In this document: piece after piece, positions 43,861 through 55,400 of the stretch | Numbering within the stretch: position 1 is the stretch's first letter | Layout of the letters: every line of letters starts with the position of its first letter | NCBI RefSeq assembly: GCF_964355755.1 | Contig: NC_092672.1 | Location: 24,860,501 to 24,924,500 of the forward strand | Reading direction: 5' to 3' | Origin: Antedon mediterranea | Taxonomy: Eukaryota > Echinodermata > Crinoidea > Comatulida > Antedonidae | DNA: 64,000 nt | Notes under the pieces: model-generated | Seen by the model: only the letters and a program-made list of their open reading frames with translations | Told to the model about the DNA's origin: nothing | Database searches by the model: none | Made by a program: the position numbers and the translations under genes

Positions 43861-44420
43861 TCAGTTTACAATATGAAAGGTTAAAAATGCCAAGACTTTA
43901 AATGTGCTTAGACCTATCTCGCTCTCTCCATTTTTGTTTGAATATTTCATTTTTCAATGGATTCTCTAGAATAACAGTGACGGATAAGAGGCAATAGCTG
44001 CAAGCAGAGCTCGACAACTTTCCATCTTATCAGCGTCATTGACAAATCCTGAAGGGTTTTAAGAGAGATAGCTTTGATGCAAATATTTGTGTTCATCGTG
44101 TAGGTCACTCTGTATGTATCAATAGGTTAATTGAGCTTAGGATTTGGTCGTCAATGGCACATCATGAATACTCGATTTGCGGGAGTGGTCTCTGATACAT
44201 ACCAATTAACTGTGGAGTACCTCATGGTAGCCTACTTTAATAGCACCTACCCTTTTCCTGGTGTTATTCAATGATGCACTCATTGTGTGCTGTGGAGGTT
44301 ACAGTTACTTAAACAAGTGGTGCAATGTAATTTGTAATATGACACCAAAACTATCTAAATGTAAGGTGATGTCGTTACAACTATTAAGATGTTATTAAAT
44401 TTGAAGTAAAAATGATTCAG
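43861..44420 (+). mobile_element. heavily decayed non-LTR RT fragment
   Basis: Across several frames: LRPISLSPFLFE near 43905, then NCGVPHGSLL and FLVLFNDA near 44210-44270. These match the RT blocks YRPISLLP and CGVPQGS..GP..FL...ND. Stops and frameshifts are frequent. Confidence 0.6.
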
Positions 44421-44814
44421 TATTAAAGGTGTTGAAAATAATTACTCGATATTGTTATTCATAATAATTTAAAATGTGATACGAATACTGAGGAGATTGT
44501 TTCAAGAGATCTGTGTTTGAAAATGATATATTGATAGATCTATTTATTGAACAAACAGTAGGCCTAATAAAAAAAAAGATGTATGGGAATTGTATGTAGT
44601 TGAAACCGAAACACGACATAAACGCCCTGGTACAATATTGTGTGTATGCATTTGGCGGAGCGTTATTTGAGGGAAAATGCCCCGGGGCATTTAATATTTG
44701 AGGAGGTGGAAGGGTGGGCGTTTATTTCAAATGATGTTTTATGAAGGGGACGCGGCGCGTCATTCAAAGCGGGGCGTTTATTCGAATAAATACGGTAGGT
44801 TATTAGTTTTAATA

Positions 44815-44995
44815 AGTTAATCACTTCCGTAAAAAAACGACAAATGACAAAATAAAATGGTTACATTCTCTCAAAAACGCATTTACTTGTAGCAATTTGA
44901 CTCTTTTTAAAATTACAGTTTTTCAGGTAAATTCAATTTTTGTCAAAGTGGATAACTATTAATGTGACATTAAAATGGCATCTGTAATTAACGTG
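44815..44995 (-). mobile_element. partial copy of the TTAA MITE family
   Basis: tttttgtcaaagtggataac ... gtgacattaaaatggcat matches the inner part of the MITEs at 18960 and 52697; the TIRs are lost. A shorter piece lies at 24797-24845. Confidence 0.6.
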
Positions 44996-45700
44996 GCCAA
45001 AATTACATTTCGATGATTATGTTGACACCTTAAATAATGAACAAAATATATATTGCGATATTAATTTGATTAAAAAATCAGGATTAGGATATGACATTAA
45101 ACAAAATTTAAAAAAACGTTATCACCACTTAATACGAAACGATCTGGGAAGACAACTTTAGCTTATGGTTATAAAAGATATCTCTGATTATTTGATGATA
45201 AATAGATGATTATTGATGATGTATGAATTATTTGATCACAGTCATTCCAAATTACATCTTTCTTGCGTCTTTTAGTTAATAGATTATAATGATTAAGATA
45301 TGGTTTGTTCTTCCAGGCCTAAAAAGGCTGTCGATTGCTTGATGATCGATTGATGAATAGGGTCACATCCCTACCATAGGCATAGGTTTGCAATATTTAT
45401 TACACAATAGGATATCCTGACTTGCAATGATCTCAACCATGATCCTGTTTTAGAATGATTTTTTGTTGTTGAAATTAGATAAATTCGTATTATTAGGCCT
45501 ACTTTTTAAATTCATTAACATCACGTCATTTCAGTAATTTCCCAGGGACGTCTTCTTAAAAGGTTCCATGTCATCTCTTTAGACTTAGACCAAAGAGTAT
45601 ATATCACAAGAATGAGTATTCCGCAATTTTTGCATGAGAAATCTGTAACAGAGAGCTCCAGAGAGAGTGATGCCTGCCCGCCCTAATAAGGGCGGATGTA

Positions 45701-46902
45701 TCTATATATAAATTTACGTAAGGGCAAAATTCGGTAAATCGCGCGTTTTTTCTAGAATGTTTACTCGATGGTATATAAAGTTGGTTAGAATCTCGGTACT
45801 GATTTTAACCACCTGATGTAACCCTGTTTACTAATTAAATTTAGTTAGATAATTAGTTAATGACAATTAAAACGAATTTAGGTTCAACCATTTGCCCCAA
45901 ATAGGGGTGTTTTCCGATCGTGGTATACACTGTCTAATGGATGTCCTCATGAAAAATACCTGTACACAATAATACGAGGATACTTCGCATTTTCCTATCT
46001 CCTCCTACGATAATTGTTTTTAATAGCTGAAAACCGGTTGAACAGCTCGAGTACAGTATCATAATGTTGAGTACTATTTTGATAGATTTAATATAAGTTT
46101 ATACAAATGTATTGATTTGCGATGAATGGAACATTCCAAATTATTTGGTTTAACCATGCTTGCATACCTCCATGATTTAACACAAGTAGGTCAATTTATG
46201 AGACCTTTGAGAATAAACATAAATAGTATTGTAAAGCTATACAATACTGTAAATAGGTATTAACCACTTTTGAAAGCCATTTGAATCGCAAATTTCTTAT
46301 TGTGTGTGTTGGTAGGCCTACTGTTTATTATAATATAAACAAATATACTAATAAACTTTATTACTGTGAGTGTGGGTAACCCCTACTTTTAGATTATAAA
46401 CACATAAATAATATAATACTTTGTTACTGACAGTTGCTTCTCAACGTTTGTATTAATTAATAATTACAAAAAAATATAAACGTCGTGGTGGTGTATCGTT
46501 ACATGTACTTTTACTACTTCAATCGACTATGACAGTGACAATTTTAACAGTTATTAAATCGGAAATGTTTTACTCTATTTAGTGTTATATTATTTATAGG
46601 CCTATTAAAAAAAACCCCAACCCTCAATAATGTTAGATACAAAACACAAATTGGGTTTGTTTAAATGAGTCCAAATCAAACATTTGGACTAATTTTGTGA
46701 GAAGTTTCTCTTTTGGAAGTAATTCGCACGGTGCTAATTTTGGTTGACTACATAATACATAAATAAATGTTTTATAGTCATGCGGTACGTAGGCCTACAT
46801 TTTGAAATCGCCAGTTTTTTTACGCTGAAATTACTATGTATTCGAGAACCATATGTGGGCACGACCTAGATGGTACGCGAGCGAAGCGAGCGTACCATCT
46901 AG
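45701..46902 (+). mobile_element. non-autonomous Helitron, copy 2
   Basis: Starts A|TCTATATATAAATTTACG, ends with ggtacgcgagcgaagcgagc, gtaccat and CTAG|T. It matches copy 1 in reverse orientation over most of its 1202 bp, including the ccaaataggggtgttttccg segment. No coding capacity. Confidence 0.88.
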
Positions 46903-47268
46903 TACATACTAAATAAGACTTGATTTAATAGATATTATACATGTCACATTACATAGAATTATGATAATATATTTTGCAATTGTAAACTATTTTATAATAC
47001 ATATTTATTAACAAACTAGTGTACATTCACTTTTACAGACAATTATTTACTAACATGCTAAATTAGTTCACAAAAAAGGCCTAACACAGCAATAGGTGGT
47101 CCAGCCTTTGATTAGTGAAACCGTCACAAAAAGTTGTACACAGCCCAGGTACATCCTCACTCGTGGCGGCGCCCTACCACATGGACAAGGAAAATCGCGG
47201 ATTACTCATTCTTGTGAGTCGTCGGCAGAGGTCGCACACGTATGTGTACTACCATGGAGTAAAGAATA

Positions 47269-49449
47269 TAGTCCATGGGCTGGAGGGGGGTTACCGTGCA
47301 CCCCCCCCCCCCAACAGTTAAACTTCTTTGGTATCATTTTCTTTCCACGGACATATAGAGTGAAAAAATCGATGTTAACAAGAAAAATATAGGGATGCAT
47401 TGTATGTACTTGCGTCATTTGTAATGATCATCAGTGTTTTATCTTCAAATATTTTTTGGGGTAGGGGGTAACATTTATCCTAATAACCCAAGAATCCAAC
47501 ATCTAATTAGTATTATCTTAGTAACATTGTGTAGCATACATCTTTTAAAATCTTTTAAAATTTAAATAAAATTAATCGGAAGATTATTAAGGTCAGTAGA
47601 GGTCAAAAGGTCATTGATCTTTTGCAAAATGCAAATTTTTCCCAAAATATAGATAAATTTCAATATCGTATCTACAATTTTCAATATTTTTTCTCTTAAT
47701 TGTGTTTTACTTGTGCTTACTGACATATTGAATAAGAAAATATATGTTAACAAGATAAAAATTGCAGTTCATTATATACAAATTGTTATTTTTTATTGTT
47801 AAAAATTGCAATAAAAATACATTTTTTGGGGTAGGGGGTAACAATAATAGCAATAACCCATTAATTAAACATCTAATTAGTATGATCTTGCTGTCGTTGT
47901 GTAGCATTCATGTTATTTAATCATATAAAATTTGAATAAAATTAATCGAACCATTTTTAAGGTCAGTAGAGGTCAAAAAGGTCACTGACCTTTTGCAAAA
48001 TTGCAAATATTTGCTATAATGAGATACATTTCAATATCAAATCTCCAATTTTTTCAATACTTTTTATTTTAATTGTGTTTTACTTGTGTTTACTGACATA
48101 TTGAAATAACAAAATATGTGTTAAAAAAATTGCACTTCATTAATACCAATTGTCATGTAATTTTGTTATTCTTCAAAATTACAATAAAAAGACATTTTTG
48201 GCGTAGGGGGTAACAATTATCCCAATAACCCAAGAATCCAACACCTAATTAGTATTATCTTGGTACCATTGTGTAGCATACATTTTTTAAAATCTTATAA
48301 AATTTAAATAAAATTAATCGGACTATTAGTAGGGTCAGTAGAGGTCAAAAGGTTATTGACCTTTTACAAAAATAGACATTTTAGCCAAAATATAGATAAT
48401 TTCAACATAGTATCTATAATTTTCAATATGTTTTATCTTAATTGTGTTTTATTTGTGCTTACTGACATATTGAATAAGAAAATATATGTTAACAAGATTA
48501 AAATTGCAGTTCATTATACACAAAGTATCATTTTTTATTCTTAAAAATTGTAATAAAAATACATTTTTTGGGGTAGGGTGTAACATTAATAGCAATAACT
48601 CAAGAATCAAACATCTAATTAGTATGATCTTGGTGTCGTTGTGTAGCATTCGTGTTTTTTAATCATATAGAATTTTAATAAAATTAATCGAACCATGTTT
48701 AAGGTCAGTAGAGGTCAAAAGGTCACTGACCTTTTGCAAAATTGCAAATATTTGCCATAATGAGATACATTTCAATATCAAATCTCCAATTTTCAATATT
48801 TTTTATTTTAATTGTGTTTTACTTGTGTTTAGTGACATATTGAATAACAAAATATGTGTTAACATGAAAAAAATTGCACTGCATTAATACCAATTGTCAT
48901 GTAATTTTATTATTCTTCAAAATTGCAATAAAAAGACATTTTTGGGGTAGGGGGTAGCATTAATACCAATAATCCAAGAATCAAACATCCATTGACCTTA
49001 ATAATCATTCGATTAATTTCATTTAAATTCAACATGATTACAAAAAAATATACTGTATGCTACACATCGATACCAAGATCGTACTAATTAGATGTTTGAT
49101 TCTTGGGTTATTGGTATTAATGCTACCCCCTACCCCAAAAATGTCTTTTTATTGTAATTTTGTTATTCTTCAAAATTACATGACAATTGGTATTAATGCA
49201 GTGCAATTTTTTTCATTTTTTTTTTATTAGGATAAATGTTACCTCCTACCCCAAAAAATATTTGAAGATAAAACACTGATGATCATTACAAATGACGCAA
49301 GTACATACAATGCATCCCTATATTTTTCTTGTTAACATCGATTTTTTCACTCTATATGTCCGTGGGAAGAAAATGATACCAAAGAAGTTTAACTGTGGGG
49401 GTGGGGGGGGGGGGGTGTGCACGGTAACCCCCCTCCAGCCCATGGACTA
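47269..49449. mobile_element. palindromic structure enclosing a dimeric 371-bp satellite
   Basis: Outer arms 47269-47489 and 49226-49449 are reverse complements (agtccatgggctggaggggg ... ggtaacatttatcctaa), each with a poly-C/G tract. Between them are head-to-tail repeats and then an inverted partial unit (about 49000-49225). No coding frame. It looks like a foldback element that expanded its inner repeat. Confidence 0.88.
47458..48985. repeat. satellite of about 371 bp with alternating unit types
   Basis: Units begin with ggggtagggggtaac at 47458, 47829, 48200, 48570 and 48944 (spacing 371, 371, 370, 374). Units 1 and 3 share agtattatctt and aatcgga; units 2 and 4 share agtatgatcttg, gtcgttgtgtagcattc and aatcgaaccat. 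The true period is a 742-bp dimer. Confidence 0.92.
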
Positions 49450-50204
49450 ATAAGGGTACTACATGTGGTGGCACAAAAAAGTTTTCAGGAATCATGACTG
49501 TTTGTGTTGACATATTTTGAACTTTAGTTCCCGGTAATATTTTACATATTTTATGGTAAAGTTAAGCTATCAGTGACTTTTGTAAAGGATAACAATAGGC
49601 CATTCCAACCATACAGGTGCCTAAGCCTACTAATAATTATTAAGCTAATAAGACAAGAATGATTTTAGCCTTAGGCTACTATAGTAAGCTGTGTAGTAAG
49701 TACTGTATGTAGGCTAAAGTTAAGCCCCGATCCGGCCTCACTATGGCCTAGCTAGCTGAGATTTAGGTACCTGTCTTTCTTACTGTAACAGCAGTCTATC
49801 ACAGCTTTTCCGACTGGCGAGGTATGCAAGACTTGATAATTTTAAGATTGAATGCCTACAACTTAAGCAATAAATCTTGGTAGCAAAAATGATACTGTAC
49901 ATTAGTTACTATACAGTGTGTGCCGCAATTGTTTTGAAGTAATTAACCACTGATGGAAGGTATCCCATCCTTTAAGTCCCATTGCCTATGTTTTTTATGT
50001 TAAAAGTTTTAAAACATGAAACCAGGTCATTCCGTGTCTTAAATGTACGTTTTATGGTAATATGATAAAAAGAAAAAAAAAACAATGCACTACTAAATTT
50101 ATTAGAATTGATTATTTTTCACATTTTTAACCATTTAAAGCCAAAACAAGTTATCGCAATAGGATAAGATGAATGTAATTTGTGACCTTCTTAAATTAAA
50201 TCTA

Positions 50205-50307
50205 ACAAGGCCAACAGCCATTAAGTCGCGTGCTACAATGCATATTGATACCGGACAGACAGACCGACAGACCGACAGACCGACAGACCGACAAAGTGAA
50301 CTATACT
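50205..50307. repeat. GACCGAC dispersed repeat, copy 2
   Basis: aacaaggccaacagccatta ... five (gaccgaca) units ... aagtgaactata. The distal palindrome is lost. Confidence 0.8.
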
Positions 50308-50867
50308 GACCGAAATTACTGAACATGTTTAAAAATGTTGAAATGTTTAAAGACATTTAAATTTTTTTAATTTACACGTGCGTAGCCTGTCACTTTCGAC
50401 GTGCTCGTATAACGTAATTTCGAGTTGAAAAGTAAGTCAAGAAAACAGAAATCGGGCAAAAAGAGTGCGCAATAACATTTAACGCGCAGTGCGCGCGCAA
50501 AAATATGCGCACTCATGGCAATTTTGTAAACGCTTAAAATTGCCTGAAATGTACTCTTATTTCATCGAAAATAAATTTTGAAAATTTTAAGCGCGCGTAC
50601 GCATGCGTTACATGCGCTACGCACGTAATTGTATTGCCATATGATGATCTATGCCCTGAAATTTATGAGTACCAAATTTTATTTAATTGTGATTCATGGT
50701 TGTGAAGATATGATTACAAACGTGATTTCGTTAAATCGTGCGTAGACCACGTAATTTTTTATTGCGCACCGTGAAAACATAACCACATTGATTCCTGGCC
50801 ATAAGGAATATACTGTGAAAAATTGACCTAGCTATATTAGACTGATATCAAGATAAGGTCATAAAGC

Positions 50868-50933
50868 GATAAAACGCATAGTGATACCGGACCGACAGAC
50901 AGACAGACAGACCGACAGACAGACCGACAGACC

Positions 50934-50964
<31 letters not shown>

Positions 50965-51014
50965 CGACCGACCGACATAGTGAACTATAGAGTCGCTTCC
51001 ACGCGACTAAAAAA
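50868..51014. repeat. GACCGAC dispersed repeat, copy 3
   Basis: gcatagtgataccggaccga, a long (gaca/gacc)n run, then catagtgaactatagagtcg and the distal palindrome. The microsatellite part differs in length in all three copies. Confidence 0.8.
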
Positions 51015-51806
51015 CGTAGGGAATGGGACTTTAGACAGACTTCCCCCATGATTGTATACTCCTTGAGTGGTGGTAAATATGCAACAGTATTCATAAAATG
51101 GTTTTTGCAAAATGAGGACTAGTGAAAATACCACTACACCATGACATTTATATTAACTAAAAAGATTACTAAAAATATTACAGTTACCTCTGACTTAATT
51201 AAAGTCTTCAGTCCATGTTGATCAGATTTTTGTAGATTTTGTATTTTGGTATGACCCACTATACGACAAGATTACATGGTTTTGTAAATATTTTGTTCTC
51301 TAATTTTTTTAATTCCACAATTTTTCCAGTCATCTTAATTTTGTAAAGCTCGGTTTAATACCTTTAGCAGAGCATCATTTTTTACATTTGTTTCTTGAAG
51401 GTATTTGTATCATGAACACATTCTCTACGTTACCAAACTGTTCCAAGCCAAACACACACCATTTAACAAACGACTGACACATTAAATCTATGAGCGTAGT
51501 CAGCCTAGACGAGTACTAAGTCTTACCATTTGCCTCTTTTTCCATTTAAGGTAAAGATTAATAAGATAATAAATTACTAACTTCTATCATAATTAATTAT
51601 GGAAAACTACAGGGATATTGTAAATTAGAAATGTAAAAGTATGAATATATCCACTGTGATGTAACACATACACATCTATCAGACACACACTGCAGAATTA
51701 GAATTCAGCCTGTGGCTAACGAGACAGAATATAGGCCTAATTCAAATAATTATTTTATATACAAATAAAGTAAAGTCAGTACCGTACACTAAAACATTTT
51801 ATAATT

Positions 51807-52457
51807 CTAGAATATTAAATGGCCATCTTCAAAAAGTTCTACATTTGTCTGTGGCATACCATTCAGAAGATTATCAATTTCGTCTTCTCCAATGAAGTCC
51901 CCTATGTCTTCCTCTCTGCTGTAATAATCGCATGTAGAGACTGGAATAAACTCCGTCAAACCAGCGTGTGCGTCACTGTCTACTTTTACACGTAGAACCT
52001 CATCTAATTTCCAGTAAGGATCTGTAACGTTTTCTTCTCCACATTTTCCTGACTTCGGTGGTTTATCTGAGGAAACTGACGTCATTGGCGTGTAAGGATT
52101 CGAGTCCTGCACATTTCTTGTGCTTTCCACGATTAATGGAGACAATTGCAGTGCATCATCCTCACCTGTTTGTTGCAGGCGAAAGTATGCCGTGCTTCCC
52201 TCTTTAACTTCCATTTTGTCAGTGGTAACTGGTGATGAGTTTATAAAACCACTTTTTGTAACTGGTGAAACTTGGTCAATAGACGGTACAACCATGTAAA
52301 TATTTTTCTCTTCTATCTGGGAATCAGGAATAAACTCATGAAATCCTTGATCAGAACTCGTTGAACTGCGGTACGATGTAGGTAAGTCCGACTTCTTCGT
52401 CTTCAAGTCATCAAAAACTTCCTTTTCTACTGATCGCGGACGAACGGGGCTAATTTC
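51807..52457 (-). CDS. receptor exon 11: cytoplasmic tail
   Basis: A 651-nt terminal exon, phase 0 start after acttag, stop at 51807. The tail is acidic and Ser/Thr-rich with seven tyrosines and a repeated EFIP(D/V)S motif, which suggests internal duplication of a docking segment. I cannot identify a box 2 with confidence. Confidence 0.92.
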   Translation of the reverse strand, partial: EISPVRPRSVEKEVFDDLKTKKSDLPTSYRSSTSSDQGFHEFIPDSQIEEKNIYMVVPSIDQVSPVTKSGFINSSPVTTDKMEVKEGSTAYFRLQQTGEDDALQLSPLIVESTRNVQDSNPYTPMTSVSSDKPPKSGKCGEENVTDPYWKLDEVLRVKVDSDAHAGLTEFIPVSTCDYYSREEDIGDFIGEDEIDNLLNGMPQTNVELFEDGHLIF

Positions 52458-55400
52458 CTAAGTAAAAGACATTCCTTTATTAAACATGTTATTTAACGTC
52501 TGTTATGACAAATACAGTGAATGCGTGGTTCTAAACAACATTTCATTACCACGCAAAGTGGATTGAATTTCGTGAAATACACATCTACGTCATTTAACTA
52601 ACGGATCCTTAATATCATTTTTTAATGAATGATCTACATGGGTTATCCTTATTAAAGAAGACAAATAAATAATAAATTATCTAGGCTGCCTAGCTCTTAA
52701 AAATGTATTGTCCCCCAAAAACCTGAAAAATGAAGATTAATTAAATCAGACTTTGGATAGGTTATTTTGTAGTTTTACTAAATTTAATCACTTCCATAGA
52801 AAAAAAACATGTGTTTACTTACAAAATGACAAACATAAATTGTTAAATTAAACCAAAAACCATTGGCTGGCAGCCAATTTGACTATTTGTTGCTTTAAAT
52901 TACTGATGTTTCAGGTAAATACATTTTTTTTCGGTCCAATTTTTTGTCAAAGAAGATAACTATTATGTGACATTAAAATGGCATATTCAACAAAAAAATT
53001 TAAAAAAATATGTTTTCAGTGGGACAATACATCTTTAACTTGAAAGCAATAAAGACATGATATTTACCACTTTGAAGAATTTTGGTTCAGGCCATTCAAT
53101 GAAAATTCGCTTACGTATATACACATTAAAAGCTCCAAAAAACAGCATAACAAATAAGATAATAATTCCCACCACAAGAAACGGAATGATAAATTCATCT
53201 GAAAGTACAACATATCATGAATTGTTGCAAATTTTCTGAAAACATGAACATTGTAAAAGAAAAACAAGAGAAAAAATCTTTTTTTTTTTCTATATGGATT
53301 ATGAACAATATACGATCACATCTAAAACAATAGAGGCACTTCTTTAATTTGATCACACAAATGCACCCAAAATATTATTCAAGCAGGTAGTAAAATTACG
53401 CTATTTTCAGATTAAGATTTTCATGAGAAGATATTATATGCAATAGTGAAGCTATTTCTAAGCATTCAGTAGTAGAGAAACAACAACAAGTAGGCCTAAC
53501 ATTGTCGCAATTAAACTCGACATGTGTGCTATTCTAAAGTGTAATAATTGTTAATAGGCTTATTCACATACCAGGCTCATCTTGCACTGCAACTGTATTC
53601 AGAGTTACGGGTCTCTCGGTCACCAAACCTAAAAAAAAAATGAAATTGGTAAATATGAGGCTCTAATATCTATCTCTAGTTATACATTATGTGATGAAGT
53701 AAAATAGATTATGTAAATTTGTCAACATTAAAGTAAAGTAAGTGTTGAGCACTTTTCACATACTAGGCTCATCTTGCACTGCAACTGTAGGCCTAATCAG
53801 AGTCACGGTTCTCTCGGTCACCAAACCTAAAAAAAAATGAAATTGGTAAATATGAGGCTCTAATATCTATCTCTAGTTATACATTATGTCATGAAGTAAA
53901 ATAGATTATGTAAATTTGTCAATATTAAAGTAAAGTAAGTGTTGAGCACTTTTTCAGAATATTACCGTAGCTTTTGAGAAGAAGCCAAATGATTTCCTAA
54001 CTTTACTCAATGATACAGAAAGTTGGTGCATACTTTTGGTTCTGATTTAACCATTATAATGAAATTCTTATTTATTATTAGTTATATAAGTATTAATTGA
54101 CAATGAAAACAAAGTTTACCCCGAATATGGGTGTTTTCCAAATACATGCACAAGCGAACCCTCTAGGTATCATAAAGAGACATAGGCCAACATACCTTGT
54201 TTCAAGCATTTGAACTCATATAATATCCTGGTTGGAGGACCTTCGACTTCGACTTCAAACGTGTCTGCCTGAACACTCCTTAGCTCTAGATTATAGACAA
54301 TGGTGTTCTCTGTGATGTTGTTGCACGGCACATTTATGTCAATGTTATTCAATGTTAATTCTTCCTCAACAATTTCATTTAGTGATTGTCCAGTATAGTT
54401 TCCCGTAATGCGGTAAAAATACTGAGTTTCTTCATTTGGTGTTTCCCATTGTAGTGACAAGACGTTTTCGTTTTCTGACGATGTTACGTTCACGTCTATG
54501 ATCATAGAAACTACAAAAACAAATTTAAAAAAGAAAATGTTCTAGTCACGTACTGTATATATTGGTCGAGAAGGTAAACTGTTATTTTTATATACATTAT
54601 GAGGATTTTGATATTTAATTTCATTTGGTCATTATTCATGCAGATCTGATTAGTGAGCACATAATGACAACTCTATTTTGCAGTTGTTACTAGATTCTAT
54701 CTAGCTGACTATTGCAAGTCAGTTAGATACTACTGGAGGTGGATTAAATACACTATTAGTGACAGCTGTAAAATTGGATGTAATGACCCTAATCACTACA
54801 TATGGTTATTTGAACATTGAATGCAATTTACAAACGTGTAGAAACGATCTAGGTACTAGGTATACGTATTCTAAATTACTTTAAAACTCACTGGGTAGTG
54901 TGATAATTGGACTCCAATCACTGAACTGGTGATGTAATGAAAACCTTGATCGCACTTGAAATTCATATTCAGCCACAGCTGTCGTAATCTCCTCAATAAT
55001 TATCTGCTTTTTATGCTGTTTTTCAATCTAATAAAAACAATTCGCTTTTAGTCACTTTATCAATTATTGGGAGCTACATGACCTTATTTTTCTTTTGAAG
55101 AATTTTTTTACGTTTCAAGAATCTTTAAAGGGGGATTCTGGGTTTAAAATTGCTTTTAAATATCGTTTATTTATTAAATAAAAAATATTATAACAATATA
55201 GACATGTCAGAATGAAGAAGTAATAACGAGAAATTAAAAAAAATTAATTTCATATACATTTTAGGGTAAATTCATGGAAAGTCTGTTTTTCAGCAGCTTA
55301 GGGAAGCTCATTAATACTCATGAGATATTCACAAAATCACGTCATCAGTGGATTCCAAAATCGCGACGTCAAGCTTGTACGTTGTGTTCTCTCTCCTCTC

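Larger units (their letters stand above)
49450..51806. other. intergenic stretch with two GACCGAC repeats
   Basis: Contains 50205-50307 and 50868-51014. The frames encoding Ser-Val-Cys runs are microsatellite translation. No gene is seen. Confidence 0.65.
53565..53955. repeat. 192-bp tandem duplication containing an exon
   Basis: Two copies, from about 53565 and 53757, each hold one juxtamembrane exon, its splice sites and about 130 nt of upstream intron (aaattggtaaatatgaggct ... agtgttgagcacttttt). The introns are almost identical, so the duplication is recent. Confidence 0.93.

Noticed and set aside
47096-47392. Overlapping frames through a GC-richer patch with a poly-C tract
   Set aside because: The patch is part of, or next to, the palindromic arm, and none of the six frames shows a recognisable protein.
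50837-51094. - strand frame rich in SVCLSVC
   Set aside because: Translation of the GACA/GACC microsatellite.
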